The notes: generated by a model from the letters alone, not told the origin. A stretch of 64,000 nucleotides of DNA from Variovorax sp. PBS-H4 (GCF_901827205.1 NZ_LR594675.1:930001-994000), one strand, 5' to 3'. Shown: positions 33,603-44,051, counted from the first letter of the stretch. A program made the numbers and translations.

Positions 33603-34425
33603 GCCGGCCAGCGCACCCCTCGCGATCAGCGCGATCGACAGCCACGCCCACGTGTTCCGGCGCGGCCTGCCGCTGGCCCCGGTGCACCGCCATGCGCCGG
33701 ACTACGACGCCCTCTTGCCCGACTACCTGGCGTTGCTCGATGCGCATGCGGTCTCGCACGGCGTATTGGTCCAGCCGAGCTTCCTGGGCACCGACAACGG
33801 CTTTCTGCTCGATGCGCTGCGTGCGTGCCCGCAGCGGCTGCGCGGCGTCGTGATCATCGAGCCCACGCTGGGCGACGAGGCGCTGGCGGACCTGGACCGG
33901 CAGGGCGTCCGCGGCATCCGGCTCAACCTCGTGGGATTGCCCATTCCGGATTTCGCGAGCGCTGAGTGGCGCCGCCTGTTCGAGCGCGTGCGCGCACTCG
34001 ACTGGCATGTGGAGCTGCATCGCGAATCGCACGACCTTCGGCGGGCCGGCCAGCCGATCGTCGATGCCGGCTGCAAGCTGGTGGTCGACCATTTCGGCCG
34101 CCCCGGCAAGGTGCTCGCCGACGACGAAGGTTTTGCATGGTTGCTGGACAGCGCCGCCACGCAGCGCGTGTGGGTCAAGCTGGCCGCGGCCTACCGCAGC
34201 TGGCCCGACCCGCGCGGAAGCGCCGCCCGGGCCGCGGCGCAATCGCTGCTGCAGGCGTTCGGCGCCGGGCGCCTGCTCTGGGGCAGCGATTGGCCGCATA
34301 CACAACACCAGGCACTGGCGGACTTCGGGACCACCTGGCGGGCACTGGCCGACTGGGTGCAGGATGAACACGCGCGCCGTCGCATCCTGGTCGACACGCC
34401 CGCGGCGCTGTTCCGCTTCGCCTGA
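33595..34425 (+). CDS. Amidohydrolase-family hydrolase (LigI-like)
   Basis: A 276-residue TIM-barrel hydrolase of the amidohydrolase-2 family with IDSHAHVF at the N-terminus, GVRGIRLNLVG mid-protein, VDHFGRPGK, and LLWGSDWPHTQH near the C-terminus. It overlaps the lyase gene by 8 nt and is followed by a Bug gene. It is a clear paralogue of the enzyme at 1109-2017, which also has a Bug gene directly downstream. It may open a lactone or hydrolyse a ring product to feed the lyase. Confidence 0.87.
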   Translation: MPEPASAPLAISAIDSHAHVFRRGLPLAPVHRHAPDYDALLPDYLALLDAHAVSHGVLVQPSFLGTDNGFLLDALRACPQRLRGVVIIEPTLGDEALADLDRQGVRGIRLNLVGLPIPDFASAEWRRLFERVRALDWHVELHRESHDLRRAGQPIVDAGCKLVVDHFGRPGKVLADDEGFAWLLDSAATQRVWVKLAAAYRSWPDPRGSAARAAAQSLLQAFGAGRLLWGSDWPHTQHQALADFGTTWRALADWVQDEHARRRILVDTPAALFRFA

Positions 34426-34439
34426 TCACACGACGAGAG

Positions 34440-34455
34440 GCGCCCTGCAGGGCGC
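34440..34455 (+). promoter_or_regulatory. Perfect 16-bp palindrome upstream of a Bug gene
   Basis: GCGCCCTGCAGGGCGC lies in the 43-nt gap between the amidohydrolase stop and the Bug start, just ahead of the ribosome binding site GAAGGAGAC. It could be an intercistronic RNA hairpin that stabilises the downstream Bug message, or a protein-binding site. No T-run follows, so it is not a terminator. Confidence 0.5.
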
Positions 34456-34468
34456 GAAGGAGACAAAG

Positions 34469-35455
34469 ATGCCCCATCGGCCACGCTTCACGCGAGTCGT
34501 CCCCCGCGCCCTTGCCGGCGCAGTCCTTCTGCTGGCGGCACTCGCCGCACAGGCGCAGTCCTGGCCCGCCAAGCCGATCCGCATGGTCGTGACCTACCCG
34601 CCCGGCGGCACTGTCGATGCGGTGGCCCGCATCCTCGCCCCCAAGCTCTCGGCCCGGCTCGGCCAGCCGGTCGTGGTCGACAACCGCGGCGGCGCCGGCG
34701 GTGCGATCGGAGGTGAACTGGTGGCCAAGAGCCCGGCCGATGGCTACACCGTGATGCTCGACGCGTCCAACCATGCGCAGAACCCGGCGCTGCGCAGCAA
34801 GATGCCCTTCGACACGCTGCGCGACTTCGCGCCCGTGTCGCTCCTGGTCAAGGTCCCGAACATCCTGGTGGTGCATCCCGCGGCGCCGATCCGGAGCGTC
34901 AAGGACCTGATCGCGCAGGCCAGGGCGCGTCCGGGCGAGGTCAACTACGCGTCTTCGGGCAACGGCTCGTCGCCGCACCTGGCCGCCGAGCTCTTCGACT
35001 CGATGGCGAAAACGCGCATGACGCACGTGGCCTACAAGGGCGGTGGCCCGGCGCTCACGGACGTGATGGCAGGGCAGGTGCCGGTGTTCTTTGCCAGCCT
35101 GGGCTCGGGCATGCCCTACATCCAGGCCGGCAAGCTGCGGCCCATTGCCATCGGGGGCAAGACGCGCTCGCCCGCGCTGCCCGAGGTGCCGACCATCGCC
35201 GAGTCGGGCCTGCCGGGCTACGAGATGTACGAGTGGAACGCCGTGTTCGTGCCCGCGGGCACGCCGGCGCCGGTGATCGAACGGCTCTCCAGCGAGATCG
35301 CCGCGACGCTCAAGGAGGCAGACGTGCGCCAGCGCCTGGAGGCCCTGGGCGCCGAAGTGATCGGCGCCGGCCCGGCCGAGCTCGATGCCTTCCGTCGCGC
35401 CGAGCTCGCCAAATGGAGCCGGCTCGCCAAAGAGAACAAGCTTCAGCTCGACTGA
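34469..35455 (+). CDS. Bug/TctC-family periplasmic substrate-binding protein
   Basis: A 328-residue Bug receptor. The signal peptide is RVVPRALAGAVLLLAALAAQ, cleaved near AQAQS. Motifs are TYPPGGTVDAV, VDNRGGAGGA, ADGYTVML and HVAYKGG. A good ribosome binding site (AAGGAG) precedes the ATG. It closes the run Bug-lyase-amidohydrolase-Bug, and its last 13 nt overlap the convergent LysR gene. The ligand is probably shared with the module's enzymes; this is inferred. Confidence 0.9.
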   Translation: MPHRPRFTRVVPRALAGAVLLLAALAAQAQSWPAKPIRMVVTYPPGGTVDAVARILAPKLSARLGQPVVVDNRGGAGGAIGGELVAKSPADGYTVMLDASNHAQNPALRSKMPFDTLRDFAPVSLLVKVPNILVVHPAAPIRSVKDLIAQARARPGEVNYASSGNGSSPHLAAELFDSMAKTRMTHVAYKGGGPALTDVMAGQVPVFFASLGSGMPYIQAGKLRPIAIGGKTRSPALPEVPTIAESGLPGYEMYEWNAVFVPAGTPAPVIERLSSEIAATLKEADVRQRLEALGAEVIGAGPAELDAFRRAELAKWSRLAKENKLQLD

Positions 35456-36336
35456 ACCGGCCCCAGTTTCTGGGCGAACGCGTCGGCGAACGTCGGTCGC
35501 GAGCGCGCAAGCCACATCGCCGACAGCTCGAAGGCGGGAAGGCCCGCGCCGTCGCGCACCTCGGCGTAGCGCACGCCCTCGTGGCGCAGCGCGCGGGCCG
35601 AGCGCGGCAGCAGCGACCAGCCGAGGCCGGCTGCCACGCAGGCCAGCACCGTCAGCGTGCGGTTCGCGTCCTGCACCACTTGCACCGGGAATCCGGCGCG
35701 GCGAATGGCGCCCAGCATCTGGCCGCGCAGGGCGGGGATCTGCTGCTCTGGAAACCAGACGAGACCATGCTCCGCGACCTCGGCCAAGGACACGCAGCCG
35801 TCATCCGCCACCTTGAAGTCGGCCGGCAGCGCGGCAATCATCGGGTCCTCGCCCAGGCGCAGTTCGTTCACGCGCGCCTCGATGGAGACCGGCGGGTGCA
35901 GCAGCGCGATGTCGATGCGCCCGCCTGCCAGCGCATCGACCTGCTCGGCGTTGCTCATCTCGCGCAGCACCACCTCGAGCCGCGGATGCTCGGCGCGCAC
36001 CAGGCGCAGGGCACGCGGCAGCACTTCGTAGATGGCGTGGGTCACGAAGCCGACCGTGAGCCGGCCTGCGCGGCCGGAGGCGATCGCGCGTGCGCGCTCG
36101 GCCGCCGCGTCGGAATGGGCGAGGCTGGCGCGCACGTCATCCAGCACTGCAAGGCCGGCTTCGGTGAGCGTCGCGCCGCGCCGCGTGCGCGTGAAGAGCG
36201 GGGTGCCGATCTCGCGCTCGAGGCGGTTCAGTGTCTGGGTGAGCGCCGGCTGGGCGATGCCCAGCTGCTCGGCCGCGCGCGTGAGGCTGCCCGCCTCGCT
36301 GATCGCGAGGATGCAGCGCATCTGGCGGGTGTCCAT
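35443..36336 (-). CDS. LysR-family transcriptional regulator
   Basis: A 297-residue LysR regulator with an N-terminal helix-turn-helix (MDTRQMRCILAISEAGSLTR, RAAEQLGIAQPALTQTLNRLE) and an effector-binding domain. The start at 36336 gives the standard N-terminus; the in-frame start at 36381 would overlap the upstream gene. It is 19 nt downstream of the flavin oxidoreductase gene on the same strand, so they are probably co-transcribed. It is convergent with the Bug module and may regulate that module, the oxidoreductase, or itself. Confidence 0.9.
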   Translation of the reverse strand: MDTRQMRCILAISEAGSLTRAAEQLGIAQPALTQTLNRLEREIGTPLFTRTRRGATLTEAGLAVLDDVRASLAHSDAAAERARAIASGRAGRLTVGFVTHAIYEVLPRALRLVRAEHPRLEVVLREMSNAEQVDALAGGRIDIALLHPPVSIEARVNELRLGEDPMIAALPADFKVADDGCVSLAEVAEHGLVWFPEQQIPALRGQMLGAIRRAGFPVQVVQDANRTLTVLACVAAGLGWSLLPRSARALRHEGVRYAEVRDGAGLPAFELSAMWLARSRPTFADAFAQKLGPVQSS

Positions 36337-36355
36337 CAGCGGGTCCTGCGGCGCC

Positions 36356-37894
36356 TCATTCGGCGCTTCCGCCGGGCACATACCAGCGGGTGGCGATCAG
36401 CTCCGGCTCGTCATGCGCCTGCAGCCGCGCCCAGTGGCGGTCGGCGTCTTCCACGAACAGGTCGCGCGCGATCGCCTGGGCCAGCCGGGTGGCGCCGATG
36501 GCGAGGCCGGGAATATCGCCGGCGAGTGCGCCGTGGCTCATGGTGGCGCCCCAGTTGAACAGGCGCATGCGCGACAGTGCCGCAGCCGAGTCCGACGAGC
36601 CGGGGGCGTGGGCACGCAGCTCGAAGCCCGCGCCGAGATATGGGAAGCGCGCGGGCTCGGGGTGGCGCCGCGCCTCTTCGGGCGGAACGTGGCGCGCCCA
36701 CGTGTCTATCAGGGGGGTGTAGCGGGCGATCTCGGGCCGGTCGAGCAGGTCGACGTCGAAGCCCGTGCCGAAGATCACCGCATCGAAGCGCTCGCTGCTG
36801 CCATCGGGCAGGCCGACGGTCACGCCGTCGATGCCTGGCACCACGTCCAGCCAGGGCGTGCCCAGGCGCAGCGTGAAGCCCGCATGCGCGTCGCAACGGC
36901 GAACGCTTTCCCAGGGCGGCGGCACCTGCTCGTCGAAGATGTAGGTGTAGACCCGCCATTTGCGCGCGTCGTCCAGCCCCTCGAAGCCGCGCAGGAAGCC
37001 GTGGCTGGAGGCCGCCTTGCTCTTGTTGATCTGCGGCAGCTGCGGCCGGCGTGCGAACAGCTGGACCTCGGCGGCGCCGGCCTCCAGCGCGCTGCCTGCG
37101 TTGTCGAAGGCCGACGCGCCGGCGCCCAGCACGGCGATGCGCTGGCCCGCGAGGCTGGGGAAGTCGATCGCATCGGCCGAGTGGAACACCCGGCCGGCAG
37201 CCAGCGGATCGTCGCGCCGCAGCGCCGGGAAGTCCGGCCAGCGCGGCGCGCCGCTGCCGTCGCGGCCCAGCGCCAGCACGAGCTGGCGGGCGCGCACGGT
37301 CTCGCGCCGGCCGCCGGGGCCTTCCAGCTCGATCGAGAGCACGCGGCCCCCGTCGCCGTGCGAGACCGAGCGCAGGGTGATGCCGTTGTCCACCGGCAGG
37401 CCGACGGTGTCGCGTACCCACAGCAGGTAGTCGCGCCAGTCGATGCGGCCGATCTTGTGCAGCGCCTGCCAGCCCTCGCTGCCGTGCTGCGCCTCGTACC
37501 AGGCGCGAAAGGAGAGCGAAGGTACGCCCAGCTCCGGCCCTCCCACCTGCTTGGGGCTGCGCAGCGTCAGCATCCGCGCATAGGTGCCCCACGGGCCTTC
37601 CTCGCCGCGTGCGGCGCGGTCGATCACGCGGATGTTCGTCAGGCCCTCGCGGCGCAGCGCAAAGGCGGCGGTCTGGCCGCACATGCCGGCGCCGGCGACC
37701 AGCACGTCGAGCACCGGCTGCGCATCGCTCGCGGCTTCGGCCGGGAGCATCCAGGCGGCCGGCGGGACGTTGATGCGTTCGAGGTCGGCACGCGCCCGGA
37801 GCGCCAGGGCTTCGAGTGCCGCGGCGTCGCGCGGACTCGTGGTGAACTGTGGCGGCACCGGCGGCAGCGTGGGGTGGGAGGCGTCGTGGGGCAT
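36356..37894 (-). CDS. Flavin-containing monooxygenase-like FAD/NAD(P) oxidoreductase
   Basis: A 512-residue two-dinucleotide-binding flavoprotein. The FAD fold is near residue 63 (VLDVLVAGAGMCGQTAAFAL) and the NAD(P) fold is mid-protein (IAVLGAGASAFDNAGSALE), followed by VIFGTGFDVD. It resembles the flavin monooxygenase/CzcO-like group. The reaction is unknown. The gene starts only 21 nt from the divergent isomerase gene at 37916, so the two promoters must overlap or lie within the opposite gene. Confidence 0.82.
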   Translation of the reverse strand: MPHDASHPTLPPVPPQFTTSPRDAAALEALALRARADLERINVPPAAWMLPAEAASDAQPVLDVLVAGAGMCGQTAAFALRREGLTNIRVIDRAARGEEGPWGTYARMLTLRSPKQVGGPELGVPSLSFRAWYEAQHGSEGWQALHKIGRIDWRDYLLWVRDTVGLPVDNGITLRSVSHGDGGRVLSIELEGPGGRRETVRARQLVLALGRDGSGAPRWPDFPALRRDDPLAAGRVFHSADAIDFPSLAGQRIAVLGAGASAFDNAGSALEAGAAEVQLFARRPQLPQINKSKAASSHGFLRGFEGLDDARKWRVYTYIFDEQVPPPWESVRRCDAHAGFTLRLGTPWLDVVPGIDGVTVGLPDGSSERFDAVIFGTGFDVDLLDRPEIARYTPLIDTWARHVPPEEARRHPEPARFPYLGAGFELRAHAPGSSDSAAALSRMRLFNWGATMSHGALAGDIPGLAIGATRLAQAIARDLFVEDADRHWARLQAHDEPELIATRWYVPGGSAE

Positions 37895-37915
37895 GCCGTG
37901 AAGATAATCCAGAAG

Positions 37916-38539
37916 ATGATCGCCCTCGACTGCTACTACAGCCTCTCCTCGCCCTGGGCCTACCTCGGCGGCCCGCAACTGCAGGACATCGTGCGCCGCC
38001 ACCACGTGCGCCTCGTGCTCAAGCCCTACGACTTCCAGGCGGTCGTGCCACAGACCGGCGGCATCCCGCTCAAGACGCGGCCGGAGGCGCGCCGTACCTA
38101 TCACGCGCTCGAACTCGCCCGCTGGCGCGACTTCCTGGGCATGCCCCTGGTGCTGGAGCCCGCTCACTATCCCAAGGGGAAGCCTGCCGATCCGGACTGG
38201 AACAAGTACGCCGGCTGGATGGTGATCGCCGCCCAGCTGCAGGGGCTGGACGCCCAGCCGCTGTCGCATGCGCTGCTGCGCGCGCTGTGGGCCGAGGAGC
38301 GCGACACCTCGAAGGCCGAGGTTCGCATTTCGGTGGCCGACGAGAACGGCTACGACGGCGCGGCGCTGCAGGCGCTCGAGCACGCCGCCGAGACGCAGGC
38401 CGCCTACCGCGCGTACAGCGCCGAGGCGGTCGAAAAGGGCGTGTTCGGCTCGCCGACCTACGTCCTCGACGGCGAGCGCTTCTGGGGGCAGGACAGGCTG
38501 GGCTTTCTGGACCGGGCGCTGGACCGGCTGCGCGGCTGA
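37916..38539 (+). CDS. DsbA-family 2-hydroxychromene-2-carboxylate isomerase-like protein
   Basis: A 207-residue thioredoxin-fold protein of the DsbA/kappa glutathione transferase type. The N-terminus CYYSLSSPWAYLGGPQLQDI carries the serine motif of 2-hydroxychromene-2-carboxylate isomerases in place of CxxC, and GVFGSPTYVLDGERFWGQDRL is the conserved C-terminal block. Such enzymes isomerise aromatic breakdown intermediates with glutathione. GTG at 37898 is an alternative start. It is divergent from the flavin oxidoreductase, which may belong to the same pathway. dapF follows after 36 nt. Confidence 0.88.
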   Translation: MIALDCYYSLSSPWAYLGGPQLQDIVRRHHVRLVLKPYDFQAVVPQTGGIPLKTRPEARRTYHALELARWRDFLGMPLVLEPAHYPKGKPADPDWNKYAGWMVIAAQLQGLDAQPLSHALLRALWAEERDTSKAEVRISVADENGYDGAALQALEHAAETQAAYRAYSAEAVEKGVFGSPTYVLDGERFWGQDRLGFLDRALDRLRG

Positions 38540-38575
38540 CCGCAGGCACTGCGCGGCGCGGCAGATAATCCGGTG

Positions 38576-39451
38576 ATGCGAATCCGCTTCACCAAGATGC
38601 AGGGCGCCGGCAACGACTTCGTCGTGCTGGACGAGACCCGCGGCGCGCTCGGCCTGGATGCGGCGCAGTACCGCTTCCTGGCCGACCGCCACTTCGGCGT
38701 GGGTGCCGACCAGATCCTCAGCGTGCGGCCCGCGCCGGCCGAGGGCGTCGACTTCCAGTACGTCATCCACAACGCCGACGGCGGCGAGGTCGAGCAGTGC
38801 GGCAACGGGGCGCGCTGCTTCATGCGCTTCGTGCGCGAGCAAGGCCTGACCGACAAGGACCAGGTGCGGGTGCAGACGCTCTCCGGCGTGATCGAGCCGA
38901 GGATGGGCGACGACGGCCGCGTGACGGTCGACATGGGCGCCCCCATCTTCGAGCCGCAGCGCGTGCCCTTCGACACCGCCGGCCTCGACCCGCAGCACGA
39001 CAACGGCTGGCACACCTGGCATCTGACCCTGGGCACGCACGCCGACAGCGCGAAGGTCTCGGTCGCAGTGCTCTCGATGGGCAATCCGCATGCCGTGCAG
39101 ATCGTGCCCGATGTCGACACCGCGCCGGTGGCAAGGCAGGGCCCTGCGATCGAGCACCATCCGCGCTTTCCCCAGCGCGTGAACGCCGGCTTCATGCAGA
39201 TCGTCGATCGCAGCCATGTGCGGCTGCGGGTGTTCGAGCGCGGCGCCGGCGAGACCCTGGCCTGCGGCACCGGTGCCTGCGCCGCGGTGGTGGCCGGCAT
39301 CCGCCTCGGGCGGCTTGACTCCCGCGTTGACGTGCAGACCCACGGCGGCCTACTGACCATCGAGTGGGCCGGCGACGGCGCGCCGGTGCTGATGACGGGC
39401 CCCGCCGTCACCGTGTTCGAGGGCGACATCGAGGTCCCCGACGCCCCATGA
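38576..39451 (+). CDS. dapF: Diaminopimelate epimerase
   Basis: A 291-residue epimerase that converts LL- to meso-diaminopimelate for lysine and peptidoglycan. The two catalytic cysteines are C75 (EVEQCGNGARC) and C230 (GETLACGTGACA). The N-terminus MRIRFTKMQGAGNDF is typical, so the ATG at 38576 is preferred over the GTG 3 nt upstream. Its stop overlaps the next gene (ATGA). It heads the compact run dapF-DUF484-ydcF-xerC-rlmI-like. Confidence 0.97.
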   Translation: MRIRFTKMQGAGNDFVVLDETRGALGLDAAQYRFLADRHFGVGADQILSVRPAPAEGVDFQYVIHNADGGEVEQCGNGARCFMRFVREQGLTDKDQVRVQTLSGVIEPRMGDDGRVTVDMGAPIFEPQRVPFDTAGLDPQHDNGWHTWHLTLGTHADSAKVSVAVLSMGNPHAVQIVPDVDTAPVARQGPAIEHHPRFPQRVNAGFMQIVDRSHVRLRVFERGAGETLACGTGACAAVVAGIRLGRLDSRVDVQTHGGLLTIEWAGDGAPVLMTGPAVTVFEGDIEVPDAP

Positions 39452-40137
39452 ACCCCATTCACCCAGACGCCATGAATCCCATCACCGAAGACGACATCGC
39501 CAACTACCTCTCGAACACGCCCGACTTCTTCGAACGCCATGCGCAACTGCTGGCCCAGGTGCAGCTCACCAGCCCGCATGGCAACCGCGCCGTCAGCCTG
39601 CAGGAGCGCCAGGCCGAGATGCTGCGCGAGAAGATCAAGGCCCTGGAGCATCGTGTGATGGACATGGTGCGCCACGGCACCGAGAACGTCGTCACGGCCG
39701 ACCGCCTGCAGCGCTGGACCCGCGGCCTGCTGACCACGCGCGATCCGCGGGCGCTGCCCACGCGGATCGCGAGCGACCTGGAGACGCTGTTCGTGGTGCC
39801 GCAGGTCACGATCAAGATCTGGGATTGCGACAGCAGCTACCTCCACGAGCCCTACGCGCAGCAGGTGAGCGAAGACATGAAGGCGCTGGCCACTTCGTTG
39901 ACCGCGCCCTACTGCGGCCTCAACGCCGGCTTCGAGGTCGCCGGCTGGCTGGCCGAGCCGCAGGCGGCGGTGTCGATCGCGCTGATTCCGCTGCGGCCCG
40001 AGCCCGAGGCGCCGGCCTTCGGCCTGCTGGTGCTCGCATCGCCCGATGCGCATCGCTTCAATGCCGAGATGGGCACCGACTTCCTGGAGCGCATCGCCGA
40101 GCTGGCCTCGGCGGCGCTCTCGCGGCTGCGTTCCTGA
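39448..40137 (+). CDS. DUF484 family protein
   Basis: A 229-residue protein of the DUF484 family, often encoded between dapF and xerC. The N-terminal helices (TEDDIANYLSNTPDFFERHAQLL) and the GAF-like C-terminal part (FEVAGWLAEPQAAVSIALIPL, FGLLVLASPD) are typical. The role is unknown. The start is probably the ATG overlapping the dapF stop; an ATG at 39472 is an alternative. It overlaps the next gene by 1 nt. Confidence 0.9.
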   Translation: MNPIHPDAMNPITEDDIANYLSNTPDFFERHAQLLAQVQLTSPHGNRAVSLQERQAEMLREKIKALEHRVMDMVRHGTENVVTADRLQRWTRGLLTTRDPRALPTRIASDLETLFVVPQVTIKIWDCDSSYLHEPYAQQVSEDMKALATSLTAPYCGLNAGFEVAGWLAEPQAAVSIALIPLRPEPEAPAFGLLVLASPDAHRFNAEMGTDFLERIAELASAALSRLRS

Positions 40138-40745
40138 TGGTGCGGCGCGCGCTGGCGGGCGCGCTCGTCGTGTTGCTGCTGGGCTATGCCGCGGTCCACG
40201 CCACCGTGTGGATGCATGCGCGCGAGCGGCTTGCGCGTCCGCCGGCGCGTGTGGCCGACGCCGCGCTGGTGCTCGGCAACCGCGCGTACCGCGACGGCCG
40301 GCCCAACCCGTGCCTCACCGGGCGTGTCGATGCCGCCGTTGCGCTCGCGCGGGCGGGCCTGGTGCGCCAGCTGGTGTTTTCGGGCGGGGTCGACAAGGAA
40401 GACGGCCGCATCGAGGCTGAGGTGATGCAGCAGCATGCGCGCGCCGCAGGCTACGCAGGTGCGCTGCTGCTGGAGCCGGTGTCGCAATCCACGCGGGAGA
40501 ACCTCTCGTTGTCGCGGCCGCTGCTCGAGTCGGCGGGCGTGAAGCGCGTGATCGTCGTGTCCGAGCCCTACCACCTGTGGCGTGTCGAGCGGCTCGCGCG
40601 CGCGGGCGGCTTCGATCAACGCTTCGAGGTGCAGTACGCCGCCGCGTCGACTTCCTGCTGGCAGCGCTGGGGCATGGCCTTCCGGGGTGCGTTGCGCGAG
40701 CCGCTGGCCATCGTGAACAATGCCGCCAATGGATACCTCCACTGA
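40137..40745 (+). CDS. YdcF/SanA-like DUF218 membrane-anchored protein
   Basis: A 202-residue DUF218 protein with an N-terminal membrane anchor (about 4-24, ALAGALVVLLLGYAAVHAT). The domain carries ADAALVLGN, LTGRVDAAVALARAG, LVFSGGVDKEDG, ESVRENLS-like STRENLSLS, and IVVSEPYHLWR. The family includes SanA and YdcF, linked to envelope integrity and S-adenosylmethionine binding, but the activity is not established. Its start shares a nucleotide with the DUF484 stop and its end overlaps xerC by 17 nt. Confidence 0.87.
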   Translation: MVRRALAGALVVLLLGYAAVHATVWMHARERLARPPARVADAALVLGNRAYRDGRPNPCLTGRVDAAVALARAGLVRQLVFSGGVDKEDGRIEAEVMQQHARAAGYAGALLLEPVSQSTRENLSLSRPLLESAGVKRVIVVSEPYHLWRVERLARAGGFDQRFEVQYAAASTSCWQRWGMAFRGALREPLAIVNNAANGYLH

Positions 40746-41699
40746 ATCGCCGCTCGTCGAGCGCTACCTCGAACACGTGCGGGTCGAGCGTCGATTGGCG
40801 GACCGCACCGTCGAGCTCTATGCGATCCACCTCGAGACACTGATCGCGAATGCCGCAGCCGCCGGGCTGGCTCTGGAGCAGGTGCAGACCGCGCATGTGC
40901 GGCGCTGGATGGCGCAGCTGCACAGCGCGGGCCGGGAGTCGCGCGGCATCGCGCTGGTGCTGTCCTGCTGGCGCGGCTTCTACCGCTGGCTCGGCCACGA
41001 GGGGCGGGTCGGCTCGAACCCGGTGCAGGACGTGCATGCGCCCAAGGCGGGGCGGCCGCTGCCGAAGGCGCTCGCGGTCGACGAGGCCGTGCAACTTGCG
41101 CAGCTGCATGACGAGGAAGCCGATCCCTGGACCGAGGCGCGCGACCGCGCCATCGTGGAGCTGCTCTACGGCTGCGGCCTGCGGGTGGGCGAGCTCACCG
41201 GCCTCGACCTGCGCGCGAGCAGCACCGCGCGCGGCTGGGTCGATCTCGATTCGCAGGAGGCCAGCGTGCTCGGCAAGGGCAGCAAGAGGCGCACCGTGCC
41301 GGTGGGCGCCAAGGCCGCCGAGGCGCTGGCGGCCTGGCTGGCGCGGCGCGAAGACTGTACGGCGCTGCCGGCCGCGCGGCTGCGCGACCCAGAGGGCGCC
41401 GCGGCGCTCTTCATCGGCCGCACGGGCACGCGCCTCTCGCCGCATGCCATCTGGCGCCAGCTGCGCCAGCGCAGCCTCAAGGCCGGCCTGGCCGCGCCTG
41501 TGCATCCGCACATGCTGCGCCACTCCTTCGCGAGCCATGTGCTGCAGTCCAGCAGCGATCTGCGCGCCGTGCAGGAACTGCTGGGGCACGCCAGCATCTC
41601 GACCACGCAGGTCTATACACGCCTGGATTTCCAGCACCTCGCCAAGGCCTACGATGCGGCGCATCCGCGGGCCCGGGCGAAAGAAGACGGCGGCAAGAA

Positions 41700-41703
<4 letters not shown>
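40729..41703 (+). CDS. xerC: Site-specific tyrosine recombinase XerC
   Basis: A 324-residue tyrosine recombinase that resolves chromosome dimers at dif with XerD. The catalytic set is complete: R152, K183, H261, R264, H287 and nucleophile Y296. The N-terminal SAM-like DNA-binding domain spans about residues 8-93. The chromosomal context (dapF-DUF484-xerC) supports XerC rather than a phage integrase. The ATG at 40729 is preferred over the in-frame ATG at 40720. The stop overlaps the next start by 4 nt. Confidence 0.95.
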
Positions 41704-42902
<1,199 letters not shown>

Positions 42903-43001
42903 GGCATCCGGTCCCTCATGGCCTTAGCCCCTGCCGGGACGCGGCTTGGGGCACGTGGCTAAACTTCCCGCCTTCCTCTTCGTCCCCATTCCGGAGCATC
43001 C

Positions 43002-44051
43002 ATGGCCCTGATCCCCGCGACCATCCTCACCGGCTTTCTCGGCTCCGGCAAGACCACGCTGCTCAAGCGCATCCTGACCGAGGCGCACGGCCAGAAGATC
43101 GCCGTGATCGAGAACGAGTTCGGCGAGGAAAACATCGACAACGACATCCTGGTCACCGAGTCCAAGGAGCAGATCGTGCAGATGAGCAACGGCTGCATCT
43201 GCTGCACCATCCGCGAAGATCTGCGCGAGGCCCTGCAGCTGTTGGCCGCCAAGAAGCGCAAGGGGCTGCTGGACTTCGACCGCGTGGTGATCGAGACCAC
43301 CGGCCTGGCCGACCCGGGCCCGGTGGCGCAGACCTTCTTCATGGACGACGAGATCGCCGAAAGCTATCTGCTGGACTCGATCCTCACGCTGGTGGACGCC
43401 AAGCATGCGCCGCAGCAGCTCGACGATCGCCAGGAAGCGCGCCGGCAGGTAGGCTTTGCCGATCAGATCTTCATCAGCAAGACCGACCTGGTGGCGGCCG
43501 AGGAGACCGATGCGCTGATCCACCGCCTCAAGCACATGAACCCGCGCGCTCCGCAGCAGAAGGTGCATTTCGGCGACGTGCCGCTGAAGGACGTGTTCGA
43601 CCTGCGCGGCTTCAACCTCAACGCCAAGCTGGACATCGACCCGGACTTCCTGAAGGAGGAAGACGAGCACGACCACCACGATCACGAGCACGGCGAGCAT
43701 TGCGACCATCCCTCGCACAAGCACGAGGGCCACGGCCACCACCATCGCCATGACGACGACGTGAAGAGCTTCGTCTTCCGCGCCGACCGGCCCTTCGACC
43801 CGGCCCGGCTGGAAGACTTTCTGGGCGCGATCGTCAACATCTACGGCCCGCGCATGCTGCGCTACAAGGGCGTGCTGAACATGCAGGGCACCGAACGCAA
43901 GGTGATCTTCCAGGGCGTGCACCAGCTGATGGGCAGCGATCTCGGCCCGGCCTGGGCACCGGACGAGAAGCGCAACAGCCGCATGGTGTTCATCGGCATC
44001 GACCTGCCGCGCGAGATTCTGGAGCAGGGCCTGGAGCAGTGTCTGGTCTGA
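43002..44051 (+). CDS. CobW/COG0523-family GTPase metallochaperone with His-rich loop
   Basis: A 349-residue G3E GTPase. Walker A is GFLGSGKTT (residues 10-18), followed by the EFGEE segment, the metal-binding motif GCICC and the switch ETTGLADPGPV. The specificity loop is SKTD. A long His/Asp/Glu-rich stretch (about 222-250) precedes the C-terminal CobW domain and probably holds zinc or another transition metal. Family members deliver Zn, Co or Fe; which metal cannot be read here. A Zur box was not recognised upstream. Confidence 0.9.
   Translation: MALIPATILTGFLGSGKTTLLKRILTEAHGQKIAVIENEFGEENIDNDILVTESKEQIVQMSNGCICCTIREDLREALQLLAAKKRKGLLDFDRVVIETTGLADPGPVAQTFFMDDEIAESYLLDSILTLVDAKHAPQQLDDRQEARRQVGFADQIFISKTDLVAAEETDALIHRLKHMNPRAPQQKVHFGDVPLKDVFDLRGFNLNAKLDIDPDFLKEEDEHDHHDHEHGEHCDHPSHKHEGHGHHHRHDDDVKSFVFRADRPFDPARLEDFLGAIVNIYGPRMLRYKGVLNMQGTERKVIFQGVHQLMGSDLGPAWAPDEKRNSRMVFIGIDLPREILEQGLEQCLV

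Noticed and set aside
42903..43001. Possible Zur-type operator before the CobW gene
   Set aside because: No convincing AT-rich palindrome could be found in this short GC-rich gap.
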